A DNA stretch of 47,889 nt from Rhizophlyctis rosea (taxonomy: Eukaryota; Chytridiomycota; Chytridiomycetes; Rhizophlyctidales; Rhizophlyctidaceae). The translations under genes and the position numbers were made by a program. Under the pieces are notes generated by a model. It had not been told where the DNA came from, did not search any database, and was given only the letters and a program-made list of their open reading frames with translations. Shown piece by piece: positions 21,713 to 35,700 of this stretch. The DNA lies in assembly GCA_027596075.1 (NCBI GenBank), contig JADGJC010000300.1, positions 418-48,306 of the forward strand, in the 5' to 3' direction. Position 1 is the stretch's first letter, and every line of letters begins with the position of its first letter.

Positions 21713-22414
21713 CTACAAAGGCCCACCAGTCTCCGGACGAGCATGGTGAGTGTCGTACGGGTTGGTGGCATTCTTGACGGTGTTCACGGCATTGGTGATG
21801 GGGTTTTTGGTGGGGCCGGGGTTGGGCCCTTCTTGGTAGTTGGTGTTGTCGGCGGTGTTGTTGGTGGAGTCGCTGTAGCTGTTGCCGTAGCCGCTGCTGT
21901 AGTTGCCGGTTTGAGGGACGGAGGTGGATGTTCCGTAGGTGGTGGGGTTTTGGCAGTTGTAGGTGTCTTGGGTGCCATAGCCGGCAGCGTCGCCAGTGTT
22001 GGTGTTGGAGTAAGTGTTGGAGCCAATGCCATATGTGTTTTGATCAGTGGAGGAGCCATAGCCTGTAGAGCCGGTGGAGTGAGTTGCGTTGTGACCGGCA
22101 TTCTCTGCGCCGTGAGTAACGTTTGTTAGAGTGCTACCGGTGTTTGTGTTGTATGGGCCGCTGGTGGGGTTGCTGCCGTAGGAGTTTTCAGTACCGTATG
22201 TGTTGCTGCTGCCATAGCCCGTGCTGGAGTTGGGGTTGGTTCCGCTGTAGGTGTTGTCGGTGGTTGAGGTGCTTGTGCCGTAGGTGTTGGGTCCGGAAGA
22301 GGTGTTGTAACCGCTGATACCCGTTGAAGATGGGTTGCTGGAGTCGTAGGTATTGGTGTCAGCGGTATTGTCGCCCTTGATGGCGTTCTTGATGGCGGTG
22401 ATTGGGTTGGTCAT
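21713..22414 (-). CDS. Small Asn/Thr/Gly/Ser/Tyr-rich repetitive protein
   Basis: A single-exon gene of 233 residues that I do not recognise. The middle is built from loose repeats around TYG, GYGSS and YNT units with very few charged or hydrophobic residues, so it should be disordered. No signal peptide or membrane segment is present. Both ends carry a related short motif, NPITAIKNAIKGDN at the start and NPITNAVNTVKNATN near the end, each able to form an amphipathic helix. The composition recalls hydrophilin-like stress proteins or prion-like glue proteins, but there is no domain to prove it. Evidence that it is real: a clean start, an uninterrupted biased frame, and a TATA-like element 112 nt upstream. 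The two other open frames over the same DNA are read-outs of the repeat. Confidence 0.65.
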   Translation of the reverse strand: MTNPITAIKNAIKGDNTADTNTYDSSNPSSTGISGYNTSSGPNTYGTSTSTTDNTYSGTNPNSSTGYGSSNTYGTENSYGSNPTSGPYNTNTGSTLTNVTHGAENAGHNATHSTGSTGYGSSTDQNTYGIGSNTYSNTNTGDAAGYGTQDTYNCQNPTTYGTSTSVPQTGNYSSGYGNSYSDSTNNTADNTNYQEGPNPGPTKNPITNAVNTVKNATNPYDTHHARPETGGPL

Positions 22415-22526
22415 TCTGCTCGATTTTGCTCTGCAGTGATGTTTTGAGACGAAGATTGAAGTTTGTTTATATTGTTGAGTGAAATGCTTATGCTAGATGG
22501 GACTGAACCACGCTGGACACCGGTGC

Positions 22527-22535
22527 ATTTATATC
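22527..22535 (-). promoter_or_regulatory. TATA-like element of the repetitive-protein gene
   Basis: The minus strand reads ATATAAATG about 112 nt before the ATG at 22414. Confidence 0.4.
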
Positions 22536-23723
22536 TTGTCCGTGAAGAGGACTTGGGGACGCTGGTGTGTTGACACTTGTTGACGTTGATGGTTCTTCAC
22601 CGCTCATGCCGATGACGATACGCCGTAGTCTGGCACAACACGAAAGCCCTCATCACTTGTGGTGGAAGGTGGGCAAATGAAGCGATGCCCAATGGATGGA
22701 GCACGTTCTTTTGCAGTTTCGTTGCGCACACACCTGTTTGCGTGAAAGTGCACTCCTTTCCGTGAGTCCCATTGAGATTTGCGTGCCTTCTATTGCGCAG
22801 CAGCGGCAGCACCCTGGCACGCGTCGCGTCAAACGCGTCATAGGAGTGGCGTTGAGTGGGGTAACGGTTGCATTGCTCTTGAACAACAGCACGCACTGAA
22901 CAAGGGAGAAGGCTTCGTTGCTGCACGGGAAAATGTTGGTTGCATCAAGTAGCATGATTTGTCCCTTGAATGACGAAGTCCGAAAGGTACCAATTCCTGC
23001 TAATCATATTAGGTAGATTCCCGATGTCCAACGAGTCACGATGCGATAGGCCGTATGGCACGAAAACTCAATGGGTACTAAGGCATCAGGCATTTAATTC
23101 ATCTAGGTATCCCTCTCAGCCAAAATCTGCGCATATTCACAGCAACCCATACCTCACACCACACAAGAAAAACTCATTACGACAATTACGAAACAATTAT
23201 TAAGAAGATTAATATCAGATCTCAAAACAAAAAACAAAAAACAGAAAAAAAAACAGCACTCATCGAATACTAAAGAAAAAAACAGAACTTGCTAACTCGT
23301 ATCTTACAAAAAAAAAAAAAAGAGAAAGGAACCCTGACGTGTTACGATTCCTTTTCCCAAGCGGAACGCCTTTCCCCCTTCCTGCCCACGCGAACCAACA
23401 GATTTCCAACTTGCGACAAAAACGAAACATCCCTCCCTCAACCCAAAAAGTAAACGTGGTAGGTATAAGGTCTAAGACTGTTTTTTTGGTTCGAATATTG
23501 CGCGGTGGGAGAAAACCGAGGAGGGGGTGGGAAGTGCGCGCCTTGGACGTCTCCCCCAGCACCATTAAACACCACTCCGCACCCGTGACGTCCCCGCCCC
23601 CGCCCGACCCCTGGTTCCTCATGAGAATTTTACAACCAAACGTATGTGTATTTTGTTTTTTTCCGAAATTGCAGATGAATCGTCCCCTACCCCTTCTCCA
23701 TCGTCCCTACACCCCACCCAAAA
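22536..23723. other. Intergenic
   Basis: This lies between the repetitive-protein promoter and the stop of the hydroxylase gene. It has A-rich tracts at 23160-23330 and no recognisable gene. Open frames across 23260-23990 overlap on both strands and lie over, or just beyond, the hydroxylase 3' end. Confidence 0.5.
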
Positions 23724-25214
23724 TCACTCCGTCAAAACCCTCGCAGAATCCACCCTCCGAACCTGGGGTTTCGACAGCCCGTTCGTATGCGCGGCGGCCG
23801 TCGACCTATTTGGCGGTGAGTCTTCTTCTTCCGAGGAGGAGGATGAGGACGAGAGCTTTGGACTGGGTTGGTCTTCTTCTGAGGCTTTTTGTGCGGCTTG
23901 TTGTTGTTGTTGTTGTTGTTGTTGCTTGGTTTTGGCGAGTTTGGCCATGGCGAGGGAGTAGTCGGTGCCCATCCATACGTCCCAGTGGATGAAGAAGGGC
24001 TGTGGGTTTGAGTTTGGGGTCATACGGATTGTGCGGTTAATAGTTTGCTTCATATGATCTACAGGTAGACATGCAATGCACACACTCCAACATACCTGAC
24101 TGAAATTATATCGAATTCCCTTCCCCCAATGATGGATATCATGATACTCTGCATTGTTTTTGAAGAGCTTCTGGAATGGATCCCATGGTACGGCGTATCC
24201 GCAGTGGTCGTCGACTGTTTTTAGCGTGGCGAATGTGAAGAACAGTGTGGCGGTCCAAGGATGCATGTCGAGAATGAGTGCTGGGATCCCGCCGCCAAGG
24301 GTGTCCAGAAGGAAACCTTCCAATGGGTGGTTATACAGCGCTCCGAATGCAAATGGGTGCGTCAAGGCGTGATGTGTGGAGTGGATGTGGCGGTAGAGGA
24401 AGCGGGAGGTGTGCATTGCGCGGTGGAGCCAGTACTGAGGTGATTGAAGACGGATGGTTAGTTGGCTTTGTTGCTCGACCAGATCTCGCATAGAAAAGGC
24501 CAGCTTCTTCACTCAGAACACTAAACTCACCTGATACGAGTCCAACAGGAACATCGCAAGGCCCGTCTTCACCAGCAAGATAATCATCCCCTCCCAACCA
24601 GGCGCCAACTCTAACCAGTCTCCATGTACCCATTCCCGCCATCCGTATTGCCATACCCTGTCCCACGCTCCACTCAAGCTCCCCGATGCACCCGCACCAC
24701 CGAAAGTAATCGGATATGCCCGCCCGTCATTCCCAGGGAAAATCCACTTCTCCACCCATTCCTCCCTCACGCCCTCCGGGGGCCGCGTTAGCACCGCCAA
24801 AACCCACGCCACAATCGCCTGCACGACATGCTGCACCGCAACCGTTCTCAGCACTTGATTGACAGTCACTCGATTCTTTGGTCGTCCCTTTTGATCTGTG
24901 GGTATTTTGTGCATTTCCACTGTCGTCAGGTTGAGTTTGGAGAGGACGTAGAAGAAGGTGGAGAAGACCCAGTATGCGAGGATTGATGCGAAGATCATGC
25001 TGAATTCGGCGAGGGTGAGTGTGGGAAGTGTGAATGTGGATGTCCATGCTGGTGCTGCGGAGGATGCGGACGGTGATGTGAATGCGGATGGAGAGGCCAT
25101 TGCTGATGTATTTGATGGTGCTGTTGATGAGAGGGACGTGGCGAATGGGACGAGTTTGATCAAGTCGGATGGGAGTTTTAGAAGGAGATTCGAGAACATA
25201 TCAACAATGTTCAT
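23724..25214 (-). CDS. SUR2: Sphinganine C4-hydroxylase-like fatty-acid hydroxylase (SUR2 type)
   Basis: Three exons: 25214-24531, 24434-24096, 23999-23724, giving 432 residues. The diiron histidine boxes of the fatty-acid hydroxylase superfamily are all visible: HRAMH (HX3H), HSTHH (HX2HH) and YHDIHH, followed by WDVWMGT. The HPFAFGALYNHPLEGF and DDHCGYAVPWDPF blocks are typical of the SUR2/sphinganine hydroxylase branch. This enzyme class makes phytosphingosine-type bases in the ER membrane using oxygen and a cytochrome b5-type donor. Membrane segments lie at EFSMIFASILAYWVFSTFFYVL, VVQAIVAWVLAVL and MIILLVKTGLAMFLLD. Odd features are a long Ser/Ala/Thr-rich N-terminus and a C-terminal extension of about 70 residues with nine Gln in a row, then Ser and Glu tracts, which the yeast enzyme lacks. 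A different sterol or alkane substrate cannot be excluded. Confidence 0.87.
23898..23926. repeat. TTG/CAA trinucleotide repeat coding for poly-Gln
   Basis: A run of TTG triplets on the plus strand codes for nine consecutive glutamines in the C-terminal extension of the SUR2-like enzyme. Confidence 0.85.
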
Positions 25215-25241
25215 GGTTCGGGTCGTGCTTTGCTTTTCAGA

Positions 25242-25250
25242 CTTTTATAG
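25242..25250 (-). promoter_or_regulatory. TATA-like element near the SUR2-like gene
   Basis: The minus strand reads CTATAAAAG only about 27 nt before the ATG at 25214. That is close for a TATA box, so either the leader is extremely short or the next ATG (codon 6) is the true start. Confidence 0.3.
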
Positions 25251-28152
25251 GTTGTCAGGAACAGCGAACACGCGCTCTGCCCTGCCTGGATGCCTGCGAA
25301 GTGACCCTTTGCGCTACTGCCGGGCGGTTTCGGGGATTGTGATTGAGAATTGTGAAGCTCGTTTCGATGACGGCACCCACGGTGTGAACCAGAGTCTAGG
25401 TTGGGTGTGGACTACAGGCAGAATTGGGAAAACGCGGGTCAGTAAGGTCCGCAAGAGGGTTAGGTCAGCCACGAATCACGGAGGGAAATGTAAACATATT
25501 ATGTGATTGGATGCGTAATCCGCTTATGACCCAGTCAGCTCTGATTCCTTTGCGACTCTCCCATCCACGTCCTTCCCATGCTTGAAATATGCCCTCCTGA
25601 TTGCGACTTTTGATAAAGTAATGGCATGCAATGAACGACACGCGTACAAGTACAACTCAAAACCAATCATCCATCCACCTCGTTCTCAGGCTCGATTGAA
25701 ATTGCACAGATACGCGCAGTCTTCATCGATTCATGGCCCACACGAGAATGATGATGTTTGGTGCCCATTGGCTTGAGTGCTGAGCTCTTCAAACCTTGCT
25801 TCCTAAAAGCTCTGAGGCCTTCCAATATTCCCGTACGCGATTTGACTGCATATGTAGCCGTCTGATACTCACCAGCGAGAGAGGGTACCGAAATTGTCGG
25901 AGAACACGTCCAACTTTCACACGCTATTCGTTGCCAAGCCAAAACGCGTCTGAAACTGTGTGTATGTACGGCTATGTCGCGGGAAGCTGGGATTCACCGA
26001 ATTGGACCTGAGAGTCATAGGCATTAGTTTTCCCAAGCGCCGCAGTGCAGGTGTGCCGTCACAAACAAGTCACTCCTCACTCACCAGATGACGGAGGCTG
26101 GATAGTCTCACACGGAGTTGCACCCTTTTCAATGCAGTTGTTGACTGGTCCACTCGACTATGGTCTCCGGGAAGATGAGTTACAACAGTGTGGGGGGGTA
26201 GGGGAAGACTGGGTAGTTTGTTCACTTGAGAAGGTTTATAGTGAGGGCAGACACGCTCTTCTTTTCCCGCCCAACAACAACCAGTCCGGTCTAATACGGG
26301 TTCAGATAGTTGCGAGGTCGAGACTCCTCAGCACCCGCGAGTGCAGTGCGTCAGAGCAGTCAGATTGGCTATTTGCCTTTTCGTGACTGTGGCCCAATTT
26401 GCAATGGGGATATTCCGCTGTCCATTCCTGAATTGGTAATCAATGGCGCGTCAATCAACCGCGCCACAAGCACCACCCACATGTACAACCTTGTCAATTG
26501 CGGCCGGATTGTGTTACATTCTTCTCGTGGAAATTGACTTGGCTAGTCACAAAACAGAGTTTTCGTAACGGCTTGGTGTTCACTTATTGGTCACACAATA
26601 CATGCTTGCAACCATCTCTCATACCGCCAAGGCGTTGGTCATCAATGCGCAGTCAATTGGCACCTGCATCATCCTGACTGTGCCCCCACTTCAATTATCC
26701 ATCGTAGTTGGCATCACTCGTCCGGAAGCTTACAAATCCCGCGAAAGACGGAACGGCGACGTGGTTGAAATCGGGTAGCCGAACCGGCCCGGCACGTCAC
26801 ACCGCATCCATGTTGGGCCAACGCGGCATCCTTCTTATGGTCATATCATCGGACGGCTTTCTTCATTCCTCCGCCACAATGGTCACAAATCCACGCTCCT
26901 TGTCGGCTCGTGGAGTCCCATTCTTCCACTCTCTTCTCTCTGCCTCATTCTTCCTTCTTCCAAAAATCCGGTAATAGTCCGGGTCCACGAAGTCTGTTTG
27001 GATGTGGATTTTTTGTGAAAGAGTTCACAGTAGAAAATCGTGGGCTGGCTCAATGGTCCGAAAATGTTGGGCCAAGTCCAACTTCGTTTGGCCACCGAGC
27101 TGCACTTGTATTCGTGGCACAGTCATAGTTTCTGCATCTCCTGTGCCACTTTTCAAAACAAGATGGAAGGGATGAACAGATGAGTCGAGGACCAATTGTG
27201 CATGATTTGTTGAGACGACATTACTCATTGACCACTTCAGCCCAAAACGTGGTTGAAACAATTGCTCATTCTCACTTTGTTGCTAGTCATACGTGGGCGA
27301 CAGGCATATTCTTATAGCTCGCCCAGGACCATTTTATCTGGCACCGGCTCCTCGTTTTGCACGCAACTTGGTGAATCGAGCTGCGCTACTATTCGCCTGC
27401 TCACTTCTCTTCCAATCGCGGTTCAGTATGCCTATTCGGCACCATTGCAACCATGGTTGCCACGCGGCTATCGCAAGTGGAGGGAATCGCGATGGAACAT
27501 ACTTAAGGCCTTGGCCGATGATCCATGTCATGAACAGGAGCGAGATGTGATGTCCACGCAGCAGTTCAAGCCCAAGCATTTCACATAACAACGTTAAACT
27601 CAGTAAGAAAGGAGGGCAACCTAGGTATTATGCATGATCGAACATCAAAAAGTTCAGGACGTTGAATGTGACATAATCATAATGGGTGCGGGTACATCTC
27701 CCCGAGACTTTTGTGAGTCGTTCGCTGTTGTTCGGAAATGATAGGCTTGAAGTCAATGCAAATTTTGCTGTGTGGTAGAGTCCACCCAACCCGTAGCGAA
27801 ACCCTTGGAAAAACTCCGACTCGCACAGAAATCGGCATGAGTCAGCGACGCGTTCCGATGGCAGTATACCCATTTCGGGTTTGATAGAATTGCAGTGATT
27901 GGCCGAAACAGTTTTCAAGTGACGCATTCCATTGTTTACGTGTCACGATGACTCTTGCAGAAAGCACGAAACGGGCCTCATTTGTTTTTGTTGAAAAAGT
28001 CCAATTTCCCCGCGCATCCCTTTGGTTTGGATACTTTTCACACCCTTAGATCTGCTGCCAATCGGTCCTCCAACTATTATTAAAGGAGATATACCGTCTT
28101 CACATTACCTCGACCATCCTTATATCCCTTTCCCTCTCACTAAAATCAAACA
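25251..28152. other. Gene-poor region before the Hsp70 gene
   Basis: About 2.9 kb with no supportable gene. Several frames of 70-110 codons overlap on both strands around 27025-27590, none with a recognisable domain. The final ~150 nt is the Hsp70 promoter and leader: a TTATAT element at 28120-28125 and a pyrimidine-rich stretch lie just before the ATG. I see no convincing heat-shock element array. Confidence 0.5.
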
Positions 28153-30624
<2,472 letters not shown>

Positions 30625-32795
30625 GTCGGTAGTTGCGGGGTAGTGTAGTGGCGAGGGGATGGGGAAGATAGTCGCCCGGTCGGTGGTCGATTGGGTTAGT
30701 GTCCTGACTAGGTGTTAGGATCGCATCTTAATTTACTTATATTGTTAGAGTTGTGCTAGTGTAGCACTCTTCTCATCTGTACGAGTATAGTTTGGTTTTT
30801 GGCCGTGTGTTTCGGTTGTGTTCTGCATCTACTTTTTTTTATTTGTTTTTGTTTTTTTCTCTTTTTCTTGTACCAATACTTTTGTTGTGGCCAAAATCAC
30901 AAAAATATTTCGTTCATTCATCGAATGTCTTCATTTGCTTGAGGTCATTGTGTGGAAGGTTTTCCTGTGTATGCATTCCTTTTCTTGAATTTTTATGTCT
31001 GTCGCCTCTTTGCCATGCAGCGGTCCCACTCAAAATGGTCCCTTCATTTTCATTTGGCTTGACGTGGCTGTGTTTGGGAATTGCTGTGCCACCCATAAGG
31101 AACTTGGCGGGGGTGTTCATTTCCCAAGTGACATCCCGGTGCATTTCACGACTGAAACGTTTCTGCTCGCGATCCGCTGAGTTTCATACTGAACAGTGTT
31201 AGCCTTTGCAATCTATCGGTTAGTCGTCAAGCGACAAAAGTTCAAGTGGTCTCTCCCCGTCCCCACTTGGGTTGTTACATCGTGGTGGAAATGGCATGAA
31301 GGCGAAATGTTATGTATAAACCCGAAACTAAGTATCTGATTGATTCTGCAAGACTGGCGGAATTTGGCGTGCCATCAATACCCACATTGATCCTGCCCAA
31401 GATGGATTTGCCCAGCTGGCTTTGCACCCGTTGTGCAGGATTGGTATAGTACAAATGTAGCTGGCTGCAAAAAAGAGTTGCCAGAAGCTCCACCTCTAAT
31501 GACACTGTACAGCCAACCATACCAGCCTCCCCTTGTCCCACAGCTGTATGTTGCTAAATATCCACCAAGACACCCTGGCTCCCTGTTCACATCCGCAATA
31601 GTCTGGTTGAGTTGGTTTTAGTCTGGTGAAGTGGCGTCGAGCTGTGTTTCTGTTGAAGCTGGCCACGATGGGTCACTTAGCGTCTGCAATGGATTTGGAT
31701 CTGTGTGGGTGTTGGTTGCGTAGCAAAACCATTGTGGAAATGCGCATTCCGTCGGATATTGTAGAGGGCGTGTGTTCTTTTGTATCGTGTAAGGGTGCAG
31801 TTTGACAGGCATGATTCTTTTTCCTGACGAGTGGGTTCCAAGCCACTGGAGCTCACGCCAAACGCGATCATGCACCCATTCAACAAACAAACATCCACAT
31901 GCTGAGTGATAAACCTCCTCGGGAATGCTTTCCACATCCATCAATCATAAATGGTCAGACCAAGCTTCCCGCGCATTCACAAAACTCGCAAACTGATTCA
32001 AATCCGGAGGTCGGCATTGGAACCGACCGTGGGTGCGTTTTGTGGAAAGTTAATAGGTGAGTCATTTGTTACCCCTTTCTCATTGATCGTTTGAAAGCTT
32101 TTTGGCTTTCTGTACCATTTCTGCAGTGACTTCCGTTTAGCGAACTTGGCGTCCATTGATGGCGAGTCGTGGAAAGGAACATAGAGAATGCATTGTTAGT
32201 GGGGGAGGTTTTAAATGGAGAGCCGACGTCCTTAATAGGTGGATTGATCTTTCAGACCGTATATTGAAGTGATCGCATTGGGAATGATGATGCAATTATT
32301 AGTGATTCATGAAAGGTGTTTACTTCATTGCTAAAATGGAGATACCGGGTTTTTTCCAATTGTTGACCTGTGGGACTTTTGGTTTCTGATTTGGTAATAT
32401 ACCGACTGAAATCTTACTGGTGGCACTTGGATAGAGGTGGAGGAAGCGTGGGATGGACGGGCGGTCTTGATCCCCTCGTGATCGGGGTGACTGTTTATCT
32501 GATCCTGACCCTCATAACCACGCACGTAATGCCCATCCTCGATTGGCCCGGTGAGTTTGATAGCATTGTTCTGGAGATCGAGCGTGGGCGGTTTTTGGCA
32601 ATCATGAATCCGGGACGGAATTTAGGAGAGAGACCGAATTTGAACGTGTCATATAAAGATCTTACCTCCGCATCCTGCCATTCAATTCTCTTTGATCTGT
32701 GTTCTCTTGACCTTGAAGTCTCTTTTGGATATCTGCCATCGAAGTTGAGTAGATACCGTTGACACCAACTGCGTACAGTCTTGCGACTTGGAGCG
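30625..32795. other. Intergenic between Hsp70 and the receptor gene
   Basis: The first ~250 nt is the Hsp70 3' untranslated region, T-rich around 30830-30860. The remaining 1.9 kb holds short overlapping frames with no recognised product. The right end contains the receptor promoter, with an ATATAAAG element at 32651-32658. Confidence 0.5.
32651..32658 (+). promoter_or_regulatory. TATA-like element of the receptor gene
   Basis: ATATAAAG lies about 140 nt before the ATG at 32796. Confidence 0.4.
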
Positions 32796-35700
32796 ATGCG
32801 CAACATCATCGCGTTCATCTTGTCGCTCTTTGCGCTGGCGGGTCTATCAGGCCTGACCAGTGCACAACGTTCCAGCTTAAGGTTGCAAGGAACGTCTTTG
32901 ATTGCTGTCGATTACCAAGATGCAAGTTTCGGTCTTGCTACAGGAGGCCAGGCCACCAATGTCACGGCTACCATGGCCCCGCCCGTTGGTTACGAATTTT
33001 TGACGGTGTACAATTATACCCTCACTCTGTACGGAGCTATTGGATGGCGCCGGTATCCGCAGTATTATTCTGTTGCGAGGTTTCAGAAATATCCGGGGTT
33101 CAATTTCTTCATCAAGGTAATAACGACCTGGACATTTTCAAATCAAATTTCTTGAACTGATCATTTTGATTTTTGAACAGACCAACACAGTAGTCACCGG
33201 TAAAAATTCAACTGGCCAGCCCAATGCGTGGGGTCAGATCCCATCATGGGGCTTTTCCATGAGGTATCGGAAAAACGGCAGCACGTATTCCTCCTTTACC
33301 CAACTCAGCAGCTTGATGACCGGCAATTATGCGGGAAACTCGACGACGACGAGCGATGGGTGGACGCAGTATTTCATTCCCGAACAGCGGTGGCGATCCT
33401 TGAATACAGTCGATAGTGATTTCGATATCGTTGAGTTGCAGATGTGGTATAATACGCCTCAATGGGACTCGACCACTACATCTACAGTAAGGACTTTTGG
33501 AATTTCATGCGTTTTGTGTTCTCATGGGTAGATAGTGATGGTTTCCTTTCTACTTTTTCCAGAATCAGCAAATTGCGTTCTGCGGGTATTTTGGATATGT
33601 GAGTCCATAAGCTTCGAATCAGTCTTCTTGTATGGCTGCCCCACTGACTTACCATCAATGTTTTAAGGCTGATGGCGTCCCGAAACCCATCGGTCCGCCG
33701 GTAGCGCCTGCGTTCCCCATACCAAATGATATCCCATTCGAATATACCACAAAGGCAATCTTCCCGGGTGGAGCGATTGGCAATCAGACATTTTGGATCT
33801 GCCCTGACAATATGCCTGTTATTGAATGTAATGTAGCAATTGTGCAAATTCGCATTTATTCGATGCTCATCGGGTGTTTTTTTTTTGCAGACCCGGACCT
33901 TGCGTCTGTCAACGTTCAAGCGTGGCGAGAGTAAGTCGTTTGCCGTGTTTAGATGTGATTATGCATATCAATCGGTTGGCCTCCAGCACGAACATTTCCA
34001 TTCCTGTTCCGATGGACATGTCAACTGCGGGATATACGAATGGGTTTTACAACTTCGTTGCTATGTATGAAGTGAGTGCGGAAATAGTGAGAGGACGAGA
34101 GCACGTGAGATGAGGCTCACTGAATTGTGTGCTAGAGCAATACCCGTCGCGTCGATGCATACCTTTGGCCTCATCCGGGCTACATCTGCGGTTCGTACAC
34201 ATCACTTATTTAATAACGAAATAGCAGGGGCATACTGATCAAACTGCTTTCAAACGTTGTCAGGTATGCCCAATGCTGACTACATCGAGATCGGCAATCT
34301 TACACAAGCTGGTCCCGATAATCTCATCGTCGTGTGGGCCCCTGAAACGTCGGCGGATGTTGCGCATCTGCTTGCTGCATTCTCGTACTATGTTTTGAAC
34401 ACGAGGAACAATGGAACGGATACCGTTGCGTTCCACGTCCGCACTAGAGTCAACCCGTTCTACGGCAGAGGTACTGCTGAATGTCAGTTAACCTTGGAAT
34501 GGCGGATTCTCATCGTTTTTTACCCCCAGAATATGCCTGGATTCAACTTGCCGACCAAATCTGCTCCGACTCTGTGTTGAAAAACGTGAATAATACCCGG
34601 TGGCAGTGTCCCGATCTCATTCTGTTCAAGGATGAGCAAATGGGTTGGCTCAAAACTGGTAAAGATGCGCTGATTAGCTTAGGTGAGTCCACAATCACTA
34701 CAATCATCAAATCAAAACCGCGGCTGCTTCAGCTAAAGCACTGGTGGTGTACTTGCAGCCGGATTGGAGCGCGCCTATTTCAAACAGACTGGGTAAGTTG
34801 ATGTAGTCTGTCTCATCGGATACGGCTGAATACTAAATGGACGTCCTTCAGGTTCATGGCGTCGCTGCAAGTGAGGAAGCGAATGTGGCCATTGCTACCG
34901 AAGCAAACCATTAAAACATCAAGTGCACCAGATTCTTCCTATGCTGAGTAGATACACGGTTTACAGTGAGGCAAACTACGCCGTCCCGTACGCCGTGAAT
35001 TTCGAACCGTGAGTACTGGCAAACATCATCAACTCTTCAATGTGTCCTGACAATCTTCCATCAGATGGGTGGTCAACGGCGCGACACTCACGGCGCTGGG
35101 TCTGCCGATGCCACCGACTGGTATGTGCTCACAATCCATTCGGACCGGTAGTGCTGTCAATGAAGCTTACTGCGTTACTTCAAGGTTCCAATGCAAACAC
35201 TTGGGGAACAGCATGGTGGGAAACATGGAATATCACCACGCTGAACACTTATATCGACAAAATGTACTATGCAGGTAGGACTTTTTGCGTTCACTGTAAC
35301 CCAGGCAATAGCTAAATGCGATGCTTTAGGGTACAGCAACCTTCTACCATTGCCATGTGAGGACGGCGGGGAGACCAAATTCGCCACTTACCTCGGCTTC
35401 TCCTTCGGCGCGTCCGTGTTGAATGCTGACGGCCGGTGAGTCGACACGTGCTTTCGTAGCTCTATCCGCTCAATCATTGATCATCTGTCTGGTGGTGATC
35501 TGTCATCGAAAACAGGTGCGGCCTCGACGACAGCATGGTCAAGGCTTTAAACAACACAATCGTCCGTTGGAGACAAATGTCCAACTGGACATACGGCATT
35601 GCCTCGCCCTTGTACAGCAAGAACGGCACCAAGTTCACGCCCGGCGTCTTGCCTTGGCGTGAGGAGTACCCGTCGTCAATACCACAACCCACATTGTATG

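Noticed and set aside
25242..25250. TATA box only 27 nt before the SUR2-like ATG
   Set aside because: Kept only as a weak site; the spacing is too short to be sure it is used.
27040..27065. GCTGGCTCAATGGTC resembles a tRNA A-box
   Set aside because: No B-box or foldable cloverleaf follows.
27025..27591. Overlapping 78-111-codon frames on both strands, considered as a decayed transposase
   Set aside because: No DDE, RNase H or zinc-finger motif could be recognised in any frame.
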